A DNA stretch of 64,000 nucleotides from Campylobacterota bacterium (GTDB lineage: Bacteria; Campylobacterota; Campylobacteria; Campylobacterales; Thiovulaceae): positions 1-64,000 of the forward strand of contig JASKOM010000005.1 of NCBI GenBank assembly GCA_030152305.1, read 5' to 3'. Within the stretch, counting starts at the first letter, position 1, and every line of letters begins with the position of its first letter. The notes under the pieces are model-generated. The model was given only the letters and a program-made list of their open reading frames with translations. It searched no databases and had not been told where the DNA came from. Shown in pieces: positions 16,150 through 25,272 of this stretch. Position numbers and translations under genes: made by a program.

Positions 16150-16183
16150 ACCTCATCAAATTATTATTTAATATCGATGAGGT
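16150..16183. terminator. Hairpin formed by two inverted GATGAGGT motifs
   Basis: ACCTCATC (16150-16157) and GATGAGGT (16176-16183) are exact inverse copies of the abundant octamer, with an 18-nt AT-rich loop that can itself pair in part. The hairpin lies 17 bp downstream of the fibronectin lipoprotein stop on the minus strand. This is the second case in the window, after 4174-4202, of the motif doubling as a terminator stem. Confidence 0.65.
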
Positions 16184-16199
16184 AATAAAAACTAAAAAA

Positions 16200-17453
16200 T
16201 TATCTTTGAACTTTTAAGTCGCTTGTTTCAGCAGAATTTGACAAAATGCCAAATTTATCAATTGCAAATATTTCATAGCTATATTTTGAACCATTAGCAA
16301 CATCGCTATCAATAAATGAAGTCGTTTCTGAATAATAAGTTGTTTCTTGTTTGTCCATTAATGAACCAGTTGTTCGAATAATTTTATATTTCACTGCTCG
16401 ATTATCTGTTGATTCCCATTCGATTCCGATTTTACCGTTATTCATACTTGTTTTTGTTATGCTTGGAGCTTTTGGTTTGCCTAAACTTGAACCAATAACA
16501 GGATTACGATCTTGAGAACCTTCAAGTCCGTCGTTATCAACCGCAACAACTTTATAAAAATATTTTTTTCCATCTTCTTTTATTTTGTCTGAATATGTAA
16601 TTCCGCTTGTTTCACCTAATTTTGAGTAGCCCCAATCTTTCGAAGATGAACGATAAATTCGATAACCACGAATAGCTGATTCTTCGCTTTCTTGCCAACT
16701 AATTTTTATTTCTCGAGGTAAATTATTTGTAGTTTTTACATCGATAACAGATTGAGGAAGTGGTTTTGTTTTTGTATCGATAACATCACTTGGTTCTGAA
16801 ACAGTTTTGTCAAAGCTTTTTGCTCGAACACGATATTTATAAACTTTGTTAGGATCTAACTCGTGATCGATGTATTCAACATTGTATCGATGTTCAAGTT
16901 CGCCAACTTTTTCCCATTTTTCTTTAGTTTTTGATAATTCTTGCCGTTCGATTATATAACCAGAAACACGAGGATCTTGATGAGGTCGCCACATTAATTT
17001 TGTCATATTTGGCAAATTCGGAACTGTAACAATAAAAATTGGCGGTAAAATATTTTTAATTGTTAAAGTTTCTACAAATTCCGAACCAACAGATTCTCGT
17101 TCATCTGCTGTATAAGTCGTGAATCTATATTGATATTTTGTTTCTGGTTTTAAACCTGTATCAACATAATGCGAAGAATATTTATCTTCGATAACAGCGA
17201 TTCGTTCTAATTTGCCAGATAAATTACTTTCATCTGAAATTTCTTTTCGATAAATATTGTATCCAGCGATGTTATCTTTTACGAGATCCCATTCAAAAGC
17301 AACCGCCGTCGTATCAGGAAGAGAATTAATTTTATTAACAGTTTTTAAACTTTTATCACTTTTTAAAGGTTTATCAAGATTATTATTAAATTGACAGCCT
17401 GTTGTTAGAATTCCCAACCCTAAAAAGATTGTGAATGTTTTTAATTTTTTCAT
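16200..17453 (-). CDS. Lipoprotein with four fibronectin type III domains
   Basis: 417 residues. Signal with lipobox LTTGC near residue 20. Four consecutive fibronectin type III modules fill the rest; each shows the W...D....GY.IYR pattern (for example IAGYNIYRKE, VSGYIIERQE, IRGYRIYRSS, VKYKIIRTT) and a Y-x-Y or Y-x-F strand near its end (YQYRFTTYT, YKYRVRAKS, YFYKVVAVD, YSYEIFAID). Predicted to be anchored in the envelope and to bind protein or polysaccharide; the ligand is unknown. The ATG lies 68 bp inside the 3' end of the pseudouridine synthase gene (17386-18396) in another frame, an unusually long overlap. Confidence 0.85.
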   Translation of the reverse strand: MKKLKTFTIFLGLGILTTGCQFNNNLDKPLKSDKSLKTVNKINSLPDTTAVAFEWDLVKDNIAGYNIYRKEISDESNLSGKLERIAVIEDKYSSHYVDTGLKPETKYQYRFTTYTADERESVGSEFVETLTIKNILPPIFIVTVPNLPNMTKLMWRPHQDPRVSGYIIERQELSKTKEKWEKVGELEHRYNVEYIDHELDPNKVYKYRVRAKSFDKTVSEPSDVIDTKTKPLPQSVIDVKTTNNLPREIKISWQESEESAIRGYRIYRSSSKDWGYSKLGETSGITYSDKIKEDGKKYFYKVVAVDNDGLEGSQDRNPVIGSSLGKPKAPSITKTSMNNGKIGIEWESTDNRAVKYKIIRTTGSLMDKQETTYYSETTSFIDSDVANGSKYSYEIFAIDKFGILSNSAETSDLKVQR

Positions 17454-18396
17454 CTTTAATCTCCAAATTAAAATTATTTTTTATATATTTCGAAATATCA
17501 AAACCAAGTTCAGCTTCGATAAATAAAATTTCATCCGTTTTTGGATGACGAAAATATAAAGTATTTGCATGTAGCATAATCGTATCGATTTTAGCACGAT
17601 CCTTTTTAAAACCGTATAAATCATCGCCAATTATATTTCTGCCAATTTCTTTTAAATGAACTCGAATTTGATGAGTTCGACCAGAATATAATTTAGCAAC
17701 GATAATTTCTTCGAGATTATTATTCGAAGTTGAATATTTTTTAAAAAGAGTTTTTGCTGATCGACCACCTTTTTCGATATCGACGACAGCCATTTGAAGA
17801 CGATTAATCGGATTTCTGCCAATTGGTGCATCAACGATAATATCTTCTTTTAATGGCTTATTTATAACAGCAATATAATATCTGCCCATTGTGCGATCTT
17901 GCAACTGTTCCGATAAAATCGAATGAGTTTTATTATCTTTTGCAACGACAATTGCTCCAGTTGTTCCACGGTCAAGTCTATGAACTATGCCGTGTCGTTC
18001 GTCGCCATTTAATGTCGAAAGCGAATAATTTTTACTTTTTAGCCAATCAACAAGTGTCGGTTCATTCAAATCTAACGAACTTGCTTCATGAACAACTAAA
18101 CCACTTGGTTTATTTAAAACTAATAAATATTCGTCTTCATATAAAATTGGAACATCAAAATCAACAAGATTAAAATTTTCACTTCGTTTTTTTTCTTCTG
18201 GAAAATTAATTAATATAAAATCATCTTTTTTAATTTTTAAACCGCCTTTATTTGCTAATTTATTATTAATAAAAACATGATTATTTTCGATTAATTTTTC
18301 GATTTGATTTCGCGATACATTTAACTCTTTTGATAAATAAATATCAAGACGAACCTCATCGCCGATTTCTAAATTTGCGATTAAATCTTTTGTCAT
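17386..18396 (-). CDS. RluD-type pseudouridine synthase
   Basis: 336 residues. An N-terminal S4 RNA-binding domain (about 12-75, RLDIYLSKELNVSRNQIEKL) precedes the catalytic domain, which holds the RluA-family signature HRLDRGTTGAIVVAKD with the catalytic Asp, plus SGRTHQIRVHLKEIG and DDLYG. It isomerises uridine to pseudouridine in 23S rRNA. The length and S4 domain favour the RluD subgroup, though exact target sites cannot be read from sequence. ATGA coupling links it to the upstream nadD gene. Its last ~22 codons overlap the next lipoprotein gene, so the C-terminus may be an extension peculiar to this lineage. Confidence 0.88.
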   Translation of the reverse strand: MTKDLIANLEIGDEVRLDIYLSKELNVSRNQIEKLIENNHVFINNKLANKGGLKIKKDDFILINFPEEKKRSENFNLVDFDVPILYEDEYLLVLNKPSGLVVHEASSLDLNEPTLVDWLKSKNYSLSTLNGDERHGIVHRLDRGTTGAIVVAKDNKTHSILSEQLQDRTMGRYYIAVINKPLKEDIIVDAPIGRNPINRLQMAVVDIEKGGRSAKTLFKKYSTSNNNLEEIIVAKLYSGRTHQIRVHLKEIGRNIIGDDLYGFKKDRAKIDTIMLHANTLYFRHPKTDEILFIEAELGFDISKYIKNNFNLEIKDEKIKNIHNLFRVGNSNNRLSI

Positions 18397-18902
18397 AATA
18401 AGCCTCTTATCGATTCTGGAATTTGTGAATAATTTAATTTTGCTCTTAACTCTGTTGAACTGATATTTTCATTGACATTTAATTTTATATATTTATCTGG
18501 AATAAAAATATCGCCTCGAGTTGCAACAGCAAAATTAACTAACTTTTCGATATCTTCGAATTCGTCCCATAAATGAAGTTTTGGCAAATTATCGCTACCA
18601 ATGATGAGGTAAATTTTTTCGCTTTGTTTTGCAAAATAACGAACACTTTCAATACTTTTGACTGGTCGTCCAAGTGAAACTTCAAAATCAGAAACTTCAA
18701 CACGATTCAAATTTTTAAACATTTCTTTTAATAATTCAAATCGTTTTTCTGGCGAATACAAAGTTTTATTTTTCCATGGATTTTGGAAATTTGGCAAAAC
18801 CGTGAGAACATCGATATCAAGAGTTTGAAGAGCCTGTTCGACTATTTTTAAATGTCCAATATGTGGCGGATCAAACGATCCACCAAAAATAGCTCGTTTC
18901 AA
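18393..18902 (-). CDS. nadD: Nicotinate-nucleotide adenylyltransferase
   Basis: 169 residues, somewhat short for the family. The nucleotidyltransferase signature GGSFDPPHIGHLKI with the HxGH histidines 14 and 17 is at the N-terminus, and the second ATP-binding motif ISSTELRAKL lies near the C-terminus. LIIGSDNLPKLHLW is also typical of NadD. It adenylates nicotinate mononucleotide in NAD synthesis. The stop overlaps the start of the pseudouridine synthase gene as ATGA. One in-frame GATGAGGT copy is at 18603-18610, read as TAC CTC ATC, rare codons in this genome. Confidence 0.92.
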   Translation of the reverse strand: MKRAIFGGSFDPPHIGHLKIVEQALQTLDIDVLTVLPNFQNPWKNKTLYSPEKRFELLKEMFKNLNRVEVSDFEVSLGRPVKSIESVRYFAKQSEKIYLIIGSDNLPKLHLWDEFEDIEKLVNFAVATRGDIFIPDKYIKLNVNENISSTELRAKLNYSQIPESIRGLL

Positions 18903-18904
18903 GA

Positions 18905-21900
18905 TTAATTAGCCTTTTCGATAATTTTTATATTTATTTTCATGATATGTTTACCAAAAAATCGTTTATTATGAATTGTTGCATATATTGACGGCAAATA
19001 AAATAAATTTAAAATTGTTCCCCAAACTAAGCCAAAACCTAACGAAATTGCAATTGGTTGTAAAATTAAAGCCTGTCCAGTTGCCCAGAAAATCAAACTA
19101 ATTAAACCGATAAAAGTCGTTAGCGATGTAATAATAATTGGTCTAAATCGCAAAGAAGCCTGTTCGAGCATTTCGTCAAAATCGCGACTATATCTAATAA
19201 ATTCGAGAACAACGATTCCGTTATTTATTACAACTCCAGCAAGTCCGAGAATTCCGATAACTGAAGGCATTGCAAAATTTGCTCCAACGATAAAATGTCC
19301 AGCAACTGCACCAAGAACCGAAAGCGGAATTACCGATAAAATCAGAAGAGTATCCGAAAACGAGTTAAATTCAATTAACAAAGTTATAAAAATTAAAAAT
19401 AAAGCCACGGCAAAAGCGATGCCCAATTCGACCATTAATCTTTTATTTTGTTCTTGTTCGCCTTTTAATTGGATTTCAACACCTGAAGCTGATATTTCAT
19501 CAAATAATGGCTGTAATTTTTCCAATAATTCAACTGCTGTGATAATATTATTATTCACATTTGCAAAAACAGTTTTAACTGCAATACCATTTTCTTTATA
19601 AAGTGAATCAAAATTTTGCAAAGTCGTAAAATCAGCGATATCTCGAAGAGCTACAAAACCTTTACCGTCTGGAGTCGAAAGCTGAAAATTATATAAAAGC
19701 TTTGAGCTATCTAATTTTTGTTCTTTCGTAATAATTTGAACAATTCCTTCATTGCCTAAACCACGACTTTGTTCAGATTGCAAAAAGAACGGTGAAATTG
19801 CCGACGACAAAAGAGCCTCTGAAAATCCGAGAGATTCGCCATATCGATTTGGTTTTAATTTTAATTCGAGAATTCCTTTTTTTGCATCGTCGCCAAAAGT
19901 TGCAACTCCGTTAATTTTCGAAAGTTCATTTTTTAATTTATTTATCGAATTTTGCAATTTAATATTATCAGCTGTATTTAATAAAATCTCGACATCATAT
20001 TTCGTAACCGCTGGTTTATCTCGAATTACTAATAATTCTTCAAGACCTTCCAATTTAACCGAAGCAAATATTTTTTTAACTTCTTCAACGACATCAGCGA
20101 TATCCATTGTTCGCTCTTGATCACTTCCATCATATCGAGGCGACAAAACAGGATTTATATATTTATCAAAAAAGTTCTGTGGCACACGACTTTTTAATTC
20201 GATAAAAAACTCAAAAACATTTGGTTTAATATCAGCTGATCCGAGAGTTGAATTTTTATAACCCATTAATAACGAAATACTTTTTATTTTTAAATTATCT
20301 CGATTATCCAAAAGCTTTTTCTCGACAAATTTTAACTTTTTTGATACCTCATCGACTGTATGATTTACTGAAAAAGTTCCACGAACAAACATTTTGTCTG
20401 AATCAAAATCAGGAAAAAGCTGATATTTAATATTTTGAAATGCAATTACAGTTAAAAACATAATCGAAAATATAAATAACGGAACTGTGATTTTGCCGTG
20501 TTTAACAACAAATCTAAGAATATTTTTATAAATATTATTTACTGGTGTCCAATCTCGTTCCCAAGTGTCTTTATTAAAAAGATGTAACGAATGCAACGGT
20601 AAAAATAAAAAGCTTTCTAATAACGAAGCAAGAACAAGAACAATAACAGCTACGGGAATCATTTTTAAGAATTCGCCCATTTCACCAGTTAATACAAACA
20701 TTGGCGAAAATGCAAAAACGGTCGTAATGCTCGAAGCAGTTACAGGAATTAAAACTTCTCGAGTTCCAATTATCGCCGAATGAAGTTTATCTTCACCTTT
20801 TTTAATATGTCTTTGAATATTTTCAGAAACGATAACAGCATCATCAACAAGAACACCGATTATTAATAAAACTCCCAAAAGAGTAATTATATTTATCGAA
20901 TAGCCTAAAATATAAATAATAAATGCTCCCATTAATAAAGCCGTTGGAATTCCTAAAGTTACGACAAAAGCAACTCGACCGTTAATTAAAAACCAAACAG
21001 AAAGAAAAATTAAAATAATTCCAAACCAAATATTCGAAAAGACAGTATTTAATCGTTCGCGAACAATTTTAGAAGCATCGTTATAAGTATCAATTTTTAA
21101 TGTCGGATATTTTAAATTAAGCTCTTTTATTTTATTTTTTACGGCTTCAGCAAGTGCGATTGCATCACCACTTTCATTTTTAAAAACTCCCATTTCGACA
21201 TCTCGTTCGCCGTTAAATCTCGTGATAATATCAACAGTTTTATATTTACTTTCGACTTTTGCGATATCTTTTAATTTGACTTCTTTGTTGCCAATAACAA
21301 GAGTTGTATTTAAAATATCTTCGACATTAACAGCACCATTTAATGTTGAAACAAAAAGATGTTTGCCACTTTCTTCAACTTTGCCACTTGGATAAATATA
21401 AGAAAACTTTTGTAATTGAGAAATTAATTGCATTTTATTTATGCCATACATTTCGACAAGTTTCGAATCTATCGATATTTCGATCGAACGATCATTTTCG
21501 AGATATAAATTAACTTTTGAGACACCATTAATTTTTGTAATTTCTCGTTTAATTTCTTTGCCGAGTTTGATGAGGTCATCGGAAGTTTCACTATCGCTCG
21601 AAACAACAACGGCAATAACTGGAATATCTAATTCAGCAATTTGCGCAGTTGGTTCATTCATATCAGAAGGAAAAAATCTTTTAACATTAGAAATAATATC
21701 TTTCGAATCGTTAAGAGCTTTATTAATATCAGCTCCTCGTTCAAGAGTCAAAGTAATCATAAAAGAGCTATTTTTTATACTACTTTCCATTTTCGAAATA
21801 CCTGAAAGACTTCTTAGTTCGTCTTCTAATTTCGTAACTGCCATTTTGTCAAGAATATCAACACTTGAGCCAGGATAGCCACCTGTTACGATAACTTTAT

Positions 21901-22030
21901 CAAGTTGAACAGGCGGAAAAACATCTTTTGGCAAAAATATATAGCTTAACCACCCTATAAATATTACAAATACTAATAAAGTATAATTAAATCTGCTATT
22001 TTCCAAAAAGAATTTAAGAAGATTGTTCAA
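18905..22030 (-). CDS. RND-family efflux transporter permease
   Basis: 1041 residues, the normal length for an inner-membrane RND pump. The topology is TM1 at about 12-32, a large periplasmic loop, TM2-6 at about 330-480, TM7 near 525, a second large loop, and TM8-12 at about 865-1025. The proton-relay aspartates are visible in TM4 as IGVLVDDAVIVSENI. PSVIGILGLAGVVINNGIVV marks the matching second-half helix. It lacks neighbouring membrane-fusion and outer-membrane genes, so partners must be elsewhere. Substrate unknown; AcrB/MexB- or metal-type pumping cannot be distinguished here. It contains three of the GATGAGGT-class sites or near neighbours, two exact (20346, 21569). Confidence 0.9.
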   Translation of the reverse strand: MNNLLKFFLENSRFNYTLLVFVIFIGWLSYIFLPKDVFPPVQLDKVIVTGGYPGSSVDILDKMAVTKLEDELRSLSGISKMESSIKNSSFMITLTLERGADINKALNDSKDIISNVKRFFPSDMNEPTAQIAELDIPVIAVVVSSDSETSDDLIKLGKEIKREITKINGVSKVNLYLENDRSIEISIDSKLVEMYGINKMQLISQLQKFSYIYPSGKVEESGKHLFVSTLNGAVNVEDILNTTLVIGNKEVKLKDIAKVESKYKTVDIITRFNGERDVEMGVFKNESGDAIALAEAVKNKIKELNLKYPTLKIDTYNDASKIVRERLNTVFSNIWFGIILIFLSVWFLINGRVAFVVTLGIPTALLMGAFIIYILGYSINIITLLGVLLIIGVLVDDAVIVSENIQRHIKKGEDKLHSAIIGTREVLIPVTASSITTVFAFSPMFVLTGEMGEFLKMIPVAVIVLVLASLLESFLFLPLHSLHLFNKDTWERDWTPVNNIYKNILRFVVKHGKITVPLFIFSIMFLTVIAFQNIKYQLFPDFDSDKMFVRGTFSVNHTVDEVSKKLKFVEKKLLDNRDNLKIKSISLLMGYKNSTLGSADIKPNVFEFFIELKSRVPQNFFDKYINPVLSPRYDGSDQERTMDIADVVEEVKKIFASVKLEGLEELLVIRDKPAVTKYDVEILLNTADNIKLQNSINKLKNELSKINGVATFGDDAKKGILELKLKPNRYGESLGFSEALLSSAISPFFLQSEQSRGLGNEGIVQIITKEQKLDSSKLLYNFQLSTPDGKGFVALRDIADFTTLQNFDSLYKENGIAVKTVFANVNNNIITAVELLEKLQPLFDEISASGVEIQLKGEQEQNKRLMVELGIAFAVALFLIFITLLIEFNSFSDTLLILSVIPLSVLGAVAGHFIVGANFAMPSVIGILGLAGVVINNGIVVLEFIRYSRDFDEMLEQASLRFRPIIITSLTTFIGLISLIFWATGQALILQPIAISLGFGLVWGTILNLFYLPSIYATIHNKRFFGKHIMKINIKIIEKAN

Positions 22031-22043
22031 AAGAACTCCTATT

Positions 22044-22466
22044 TTATTTTAAAATTATTAAATTTGCTCCAAATTGATCTCGTTCGAGCAATACACGAGT
22101 TGGAGAAATTATGTAAGTTGTTTGTGAAGAGCCTGTTAAATTTAAATTACAAGCTAAAGAATGATCCGAAAGTGAAACACCAAATAACGATGACAAAATT
22201 TCAACGATTTTATCTTTATTTTTTAATAAAATTTGTCTATCACTTTCAGTTCGTTTGCCATCAAGTTCAATAACTCCGATGGCTTCTTGTTGGTCTTCGT
22301 CTATATTTTTCATAGACTTAGCAATCTGAAAATTTTCAGAAACGATTTGACCTTTTTTTAAAACAGATTTATAACTTAATATATATATATCACTATATAA
22401 ATTTAAATTAAAAAATAAAACATTAATAATAAAAATTATTTTTAATTTAAAATTTAAGAAGTCCAT
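22044..22466 (-). CDS. Small exported protein of unknown function
   Basis: About 140 residues from ATG 22466, the best start because the hydrophobic signal segment (FKLKIIFIINVLFFNLNLY) then lies near the N-terminus; an in-frame ATG 15 codons earlier would add a non-hydrophobic lead inside the preceding gene. After the signal, a mixed alpha/beta domain contains SYKSVLKKGQIVSENF and ends with ISPTRVLLERDQFGANLIIL. I do not recognise it. Its start overlaps the end of the YdjM-like gene by 20 bp, and the RND pump gene follows after 13 bp, so it may be an accessory of the pump. Confidence 0.55.
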   Translation of the reverse strand: MDFLNFKLKIIFIINVLFFNLNLYSDIYILSYKSVLKKGQIVSENFQIAKSMKNIDEDQQEAIGVIELDGKRTESDRQILLKNKDKIVEILSSLFGVSLSDHSLACNLNLTGSSQTTYIISPTRVLLERDQFGANLIILK

Positions 22467-23166
22467 TAAATAAAGTTCCATTTGGCAAAAAAGTCTGCCA
22501 AAGTTTTGCATAAAAATTTTCAGACGAAAGAATATTAAATAAATGAGATAGATCTATATTTGGCAAAAACATAAATATTAATAAATATATTGCAAAAGTG
22601 CCGACTAAATTATCTCGTTTATAAAAAGTAAAAGCTGTGCCAAATGAACTTTTTAATCGTTTATTAAATAAATCGACACTGTAAATTTCATCGAGAATTA
22701 AATGAACCAAAAAGCCAAGAGCAATAAAAAATCCGCCCCAAACGGCTAATTTGCTATCAACAAAAAATAAATTTTTTAAAGCTACCGTAAAAATCATTCC
22801 AGCCAAAATTCCCATTGGAACGGTATGAAAAATTCCACGATGAACCGTTAATCTAATAAATAATTCCATGACTATATATTTCATAAAAAAATATGTTCCA
22901 AGCCATAATAATAAAAGCTCAATTAACGAATAACCAGCTTTACTAAAAATCATGGCAAAAGCGGTAAAAACTGAAAGCAAAGTAAAAGTAACTTTAAACG
23001 GGATTGAACTTTTTGAGTCAATATCAGGAAGCAGACTTCCGATAGTTCCAAGTGAAAATATTAAAAAAGCTCCACTTGAAGAGACTTGCCCTGTTGTTAG
23101 CAAGGCAGTCGAAGAGACTCCCGAGAATGTTGCACCAACAACCATGTGAGTCTTGAAATTAGCCAT
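22447..23166 (-). CDS. YdjM-like membrane-bound metal-dependent hydrolase
   Basis: 239 residues with about five membrane helices. The family pattern is clear: MANFKTHMVVG at the start, SLLPDIDSKSS (first acidic metal motif), HRGIFHTVPMG (His pair) and HLILDEIYSVDLF (final His/Asp set). These match the YdjM/LexA-regulated inner-membrane hydrolase family (PF04307), thought to be metal-dependent hydrolases acting on membrane substrates, with unproven reaction. It is between ctpA and a small exported protein on the minus strand. Complete. Confidence 0.82.
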   Translation of the reverse strand: MANFKTHMVVGATFSGVSSTALLTTGQVSSSGAFLIFSLGTIGSLLPDIDSKSSIPFKVTFTLLSVFTAFAMIFSKAGYSLIELLLLWLGTYFFMKYIVMELFIRLTVHRGIFHTVPMGILAGMIFTVALKNLFFVDSKLAVWGGFFIALGFLVHLILDEIYSVDLFNKRLKSSFGTAFTFYKRDNLVGTFAIYLLIFMFLPNIDLSHLFNILSSENFYAKLWQTFLPNGTLFNGLLKF

Positions 23167-23170
23167 TATC

Positions 23171-24520
23171 TTATTTTTTATTTCCCATAATTATCATTGA
23201 TCGTAAAATATCAATTCCTGATTTTAATTGAGAATCTTTGCTTATTTTCTCTTTTGTAATAACAGTTTTATTATTATCTTCGAGTTCGTTATTTTCTAAA
23301 TTATTTGTTATCGTTTGATTAACTTCAACTTTTTTGAGTTCATTTTCTAAATGTTTTTTTAGATTTGCCTCTCGAACTTCAAGATTATCTTCACTTTTTT
23401 GTGGAACATCGCCCATGAAAACTTCGATGTCAGGTTCAACACCTGAAGCCTGAATTGTTCGACCACTTGGCAAATAATATCTAGCAACAGTTAATTTTAT
23501 CGCTTCACTACCGTCAATCGTGATGGGCCAAACAGCTTGAACACTGCCTTTTCCGAAACTTTTTTCGCCAACTAAAATTGCTCGTCTATGATCTTGCAAT
23601 GCTCCACTTACGATTTCACTTGCACTTGCACTACCGACATCGATTAAAACAACCATAGGAATATTTATATATCCGCCTTTTGTTGCTTCATAAACTTTAT
23701 TTTCGCTTTCATTTTTGCCTTTTTGAGAAACGATAATGCCTTTATCAACGAATAAATCAACAAGATCAACAGCCTGATTTAATAAACCACCCGGATTTGA
23801 TCTTAAATCTAAAATAATTCCTTTTCGATTACCTAAACTTTTTTCAAGTCCTTTTTTAACATCGGGAACAACTTTTTTATCAAAATTCGAAACACGAATA
23901 TATAATAAATCATTATCAATCGTTTTTACAAAAACAGAATCTATTTTTATAATTTCGCGAACAATATTAATTTTTAAAGGTTTTGTTTCATTTTTTCGAA
24001 TAATCGTTAAATTAATTGGAGTTTTTGGTTTGCCTCGCATTAACGAAACGGCTTCATCAAGAGCCATGTCCATAGTTGCTTTGTCATCTATTTTTAAAAT
24101 AATATCTCCAGCTTTTATTCCAGCTCGATAAGCAGGTGTGTCATCAATTGGAGCAATAACAGTCAAAGCTTTATCTCGCATTCCGACAGTAATTCCCAAA
24201 CCGCCAAATTCACCTTCAGTCTGAACTTTAAAATCTTTATAATTTTTTTCAGAAAAATAAGAGGAATGAGCATCAATTTCACTCATTAAACCAGCAATCG
24301 CTTTATTAATAATATCCGTATAATTTAAATCATCGACACTATTTTGTTCAACAACGGCTAAAACAGTCGCTAATTTTCGCATTGCTTCAACTCGTTCAAT
24401 CGAATCATCAGATTTTGCACCAGCTTGAAGTGAAGAAATTGAAAGCATCGAAGCAACTCCAACCGCCGAGAAACCTAAAATAAAAAATTTATTTTTTAAC
24501 TTATTTTTTATGTTCATCAT
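23171..24520 (-). CDS. ctpA: Carboxy-terminal processing protease (S41 family)
   Basis: 449 residues. Signal or signal-anchor at the N-terminus (FFILGFSAVGVASMLSI), then a PDZ domain (about 95-170, containing EGEFGGLGITVGM and AYRAGIKAGDIILKIDD) and the peptidase core. The catalytic Ser lies in VGSASASEIVSGAL and the general-base Lys in GEKSFGKGSVQ. It cleaves proteins at hydrophobic C-termini in the periplasm. The C-terminal ~70 residues are Asn/Glu/Lys-rich and variable. Its first codons overlap the end of ccoS by 20 bp. Complete, standard architecture. Confidence 0.92.
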   Translation of the reverse strand: MMNIKNKLKNKFFILGFSAVGVASMLSISSLQAGAKSDDSIERVEAMRKLATVLAVVEQNSVDDLNYTDIINKAIAGLMSEIDAHSSYFSEKNYKDFKVQTEGEFGGLGITVGMRDKALTVIAPIDDTPAYRAGIKAGDIILKIDDKATMDMALDEAVSLMRGKPKTPINLTIIRKNETKPLKINIVREIIKIDSVFVKTIDNDLLYIRVSNFDKKVVPDVKKGLEKSLGNRKGIILDLRSNPGGLLNQAVDLVDLFVDKGIIVSQKGKNESENKVYEATKGGYINIPMVVLIDVGSASASEIVSGALQDHRRAILVGEKSFGKGSVQAVWPITIDGSEAIKLTVARYYLPSGRTIQASGVEPDIEVFMGDVPQKSEDNLEVREANLKKHLENELKKVEVNQTITNNLENNELEDNNKTVITKEKISKDSQLKSGIDILRSMIIMGNKK

Positions 24521-24716
24521 TTTTATTTAATTCCTTTTTTTTATCTAATTTTGCTTTTCGTATTAAATCTTCTTCGTTATCAAATAATACAGAACTCATT
24601 AATTTATCTTGATCGTCAAATTGTTCGGTTTTTAATCCCCAAATGAAAGCAAATAATCCCAATGCACCGAGTAATGTCGATGCACCGAGCATTAAAATAA
24701 TCGTATCGTCGCTCAT
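24501..24716 (-). CDS. ccoS: Cytochrome oxidase cbb3-type assembly protein CcoS
   Basis: 71 residues: one membrane helix (about 5-27) followed by the CcoS signature AFIWGLKTEQFDDQDKLMS, then a charged tail. CcoS is needed for cofactor insertion in cbb3-type cytochrome c oxidase, the high-affinity oxidase of microaerobic bacteria. The other cco genes are not in the window. A GATGAGGT copy on the minus strand (24728 down to 24721) ends 4 nt before the ATG, so its GAGGT serves as the Shine-Dalgarno sequence. Confidence 0.88.
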   Translation of the reverse strand: MSDDTIILMLGASTLLGALGLFAFIWGLKTEQFDDQDKLMSSVLFDNEEDLIRKAKLDKKKELNKNDEHKK

Positions 24717-24746
24717 TTTTACCTCATCGATTCCTATTTTTATTTT

Positions 24747-25265
24747 TTATTTTAAAACATGTCCGACATTTTTTATTAAATAAACTGTCGAAAATTCTTT
24801 AAAAAAATTAAAAGCTTCTTGTGAATCGATAATTATATCTTTTGAACCAATATATAACTCAATATTAACACCATTTGTAACTAAATTATTTAATTCTGAC
24901 TGATTCCATTTAAAATTTAAAAGTTCTTCTAACTCGCTAATATTTCCATCTGTTAAAAAATCAGTTTCTATATCGTTATTTGGATAAAAAGCATTTTTTA
25001 AAAAACTATCAATATAATCTTTTTGATTATTTTTAAAATAATAAATTTGAATTCGAGCGAAACTTTTATCTTTATTTTGAAAAAACGACGGAGAAAAAAG
25101 CTGTAAGTTATCAACTCTTTCTCCGTTTTGTATTTTTTTTACGGTTTCGTTAAAAGCACGAATTGCTCCTAAGCTAAAACCTGCAATCGTAAATTCAGAA
25201 TCGATTAAATATTTTTCAAATAATTTTTGTTCATTTTTAAATAAAAAACCGCTGAAAAAAATCAT
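24747..25265 (-). CDS. bioV: Pimelyl-ACP methyl ester esterase, BioV-like
   Basis: 172 residues, a small alpha/beta hydrolase. The nucleophile elbow is GFSLGA (Ser31), a likely acid lies in YIGSKDIIID and the catalytic His in the final NVGHVLK. The size and these motifs fit BioV, the esterase that in Helicobacter and relatives replaces BioH and frees pimelyl-ACP for biotin synthesis. Biotin is needed by the AccB protein encoded at 6923-7390. No other bio genes are in the window. It lies directly after the SpoIIE-type phosphatase gene (7-bp gap). The assignment rests on motif pattern and phylum. Confidence 0.7.
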   Translation of the reverse strand: MIFFSGFLFKNEQKLFEKYLIDSEFTIAGFSLGAIRAFNETVKKIQNGERVDNLQLFSPSFFQNKDKSFARIQIYYFKNNQKDYIDSFLKNAFYPNNDIETDFLTDGNISELEELLNFKWNQSELNNLVTNGVNIELYIGSKDIIIDSQEAFNFFKEFSTVYLIKNVGHVLK

Positions 25266-25272
25266 TTATTTA

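Noticed and set aside
16121-16159. An upstream start for the TerD-nuclease gene at 16159.
   Set aside because: It lies inside the GATGAGGT hairpin and lacks a ribosome binding site, while ATG 16120 has AAGGAA and begins exactly at the TerD domain.
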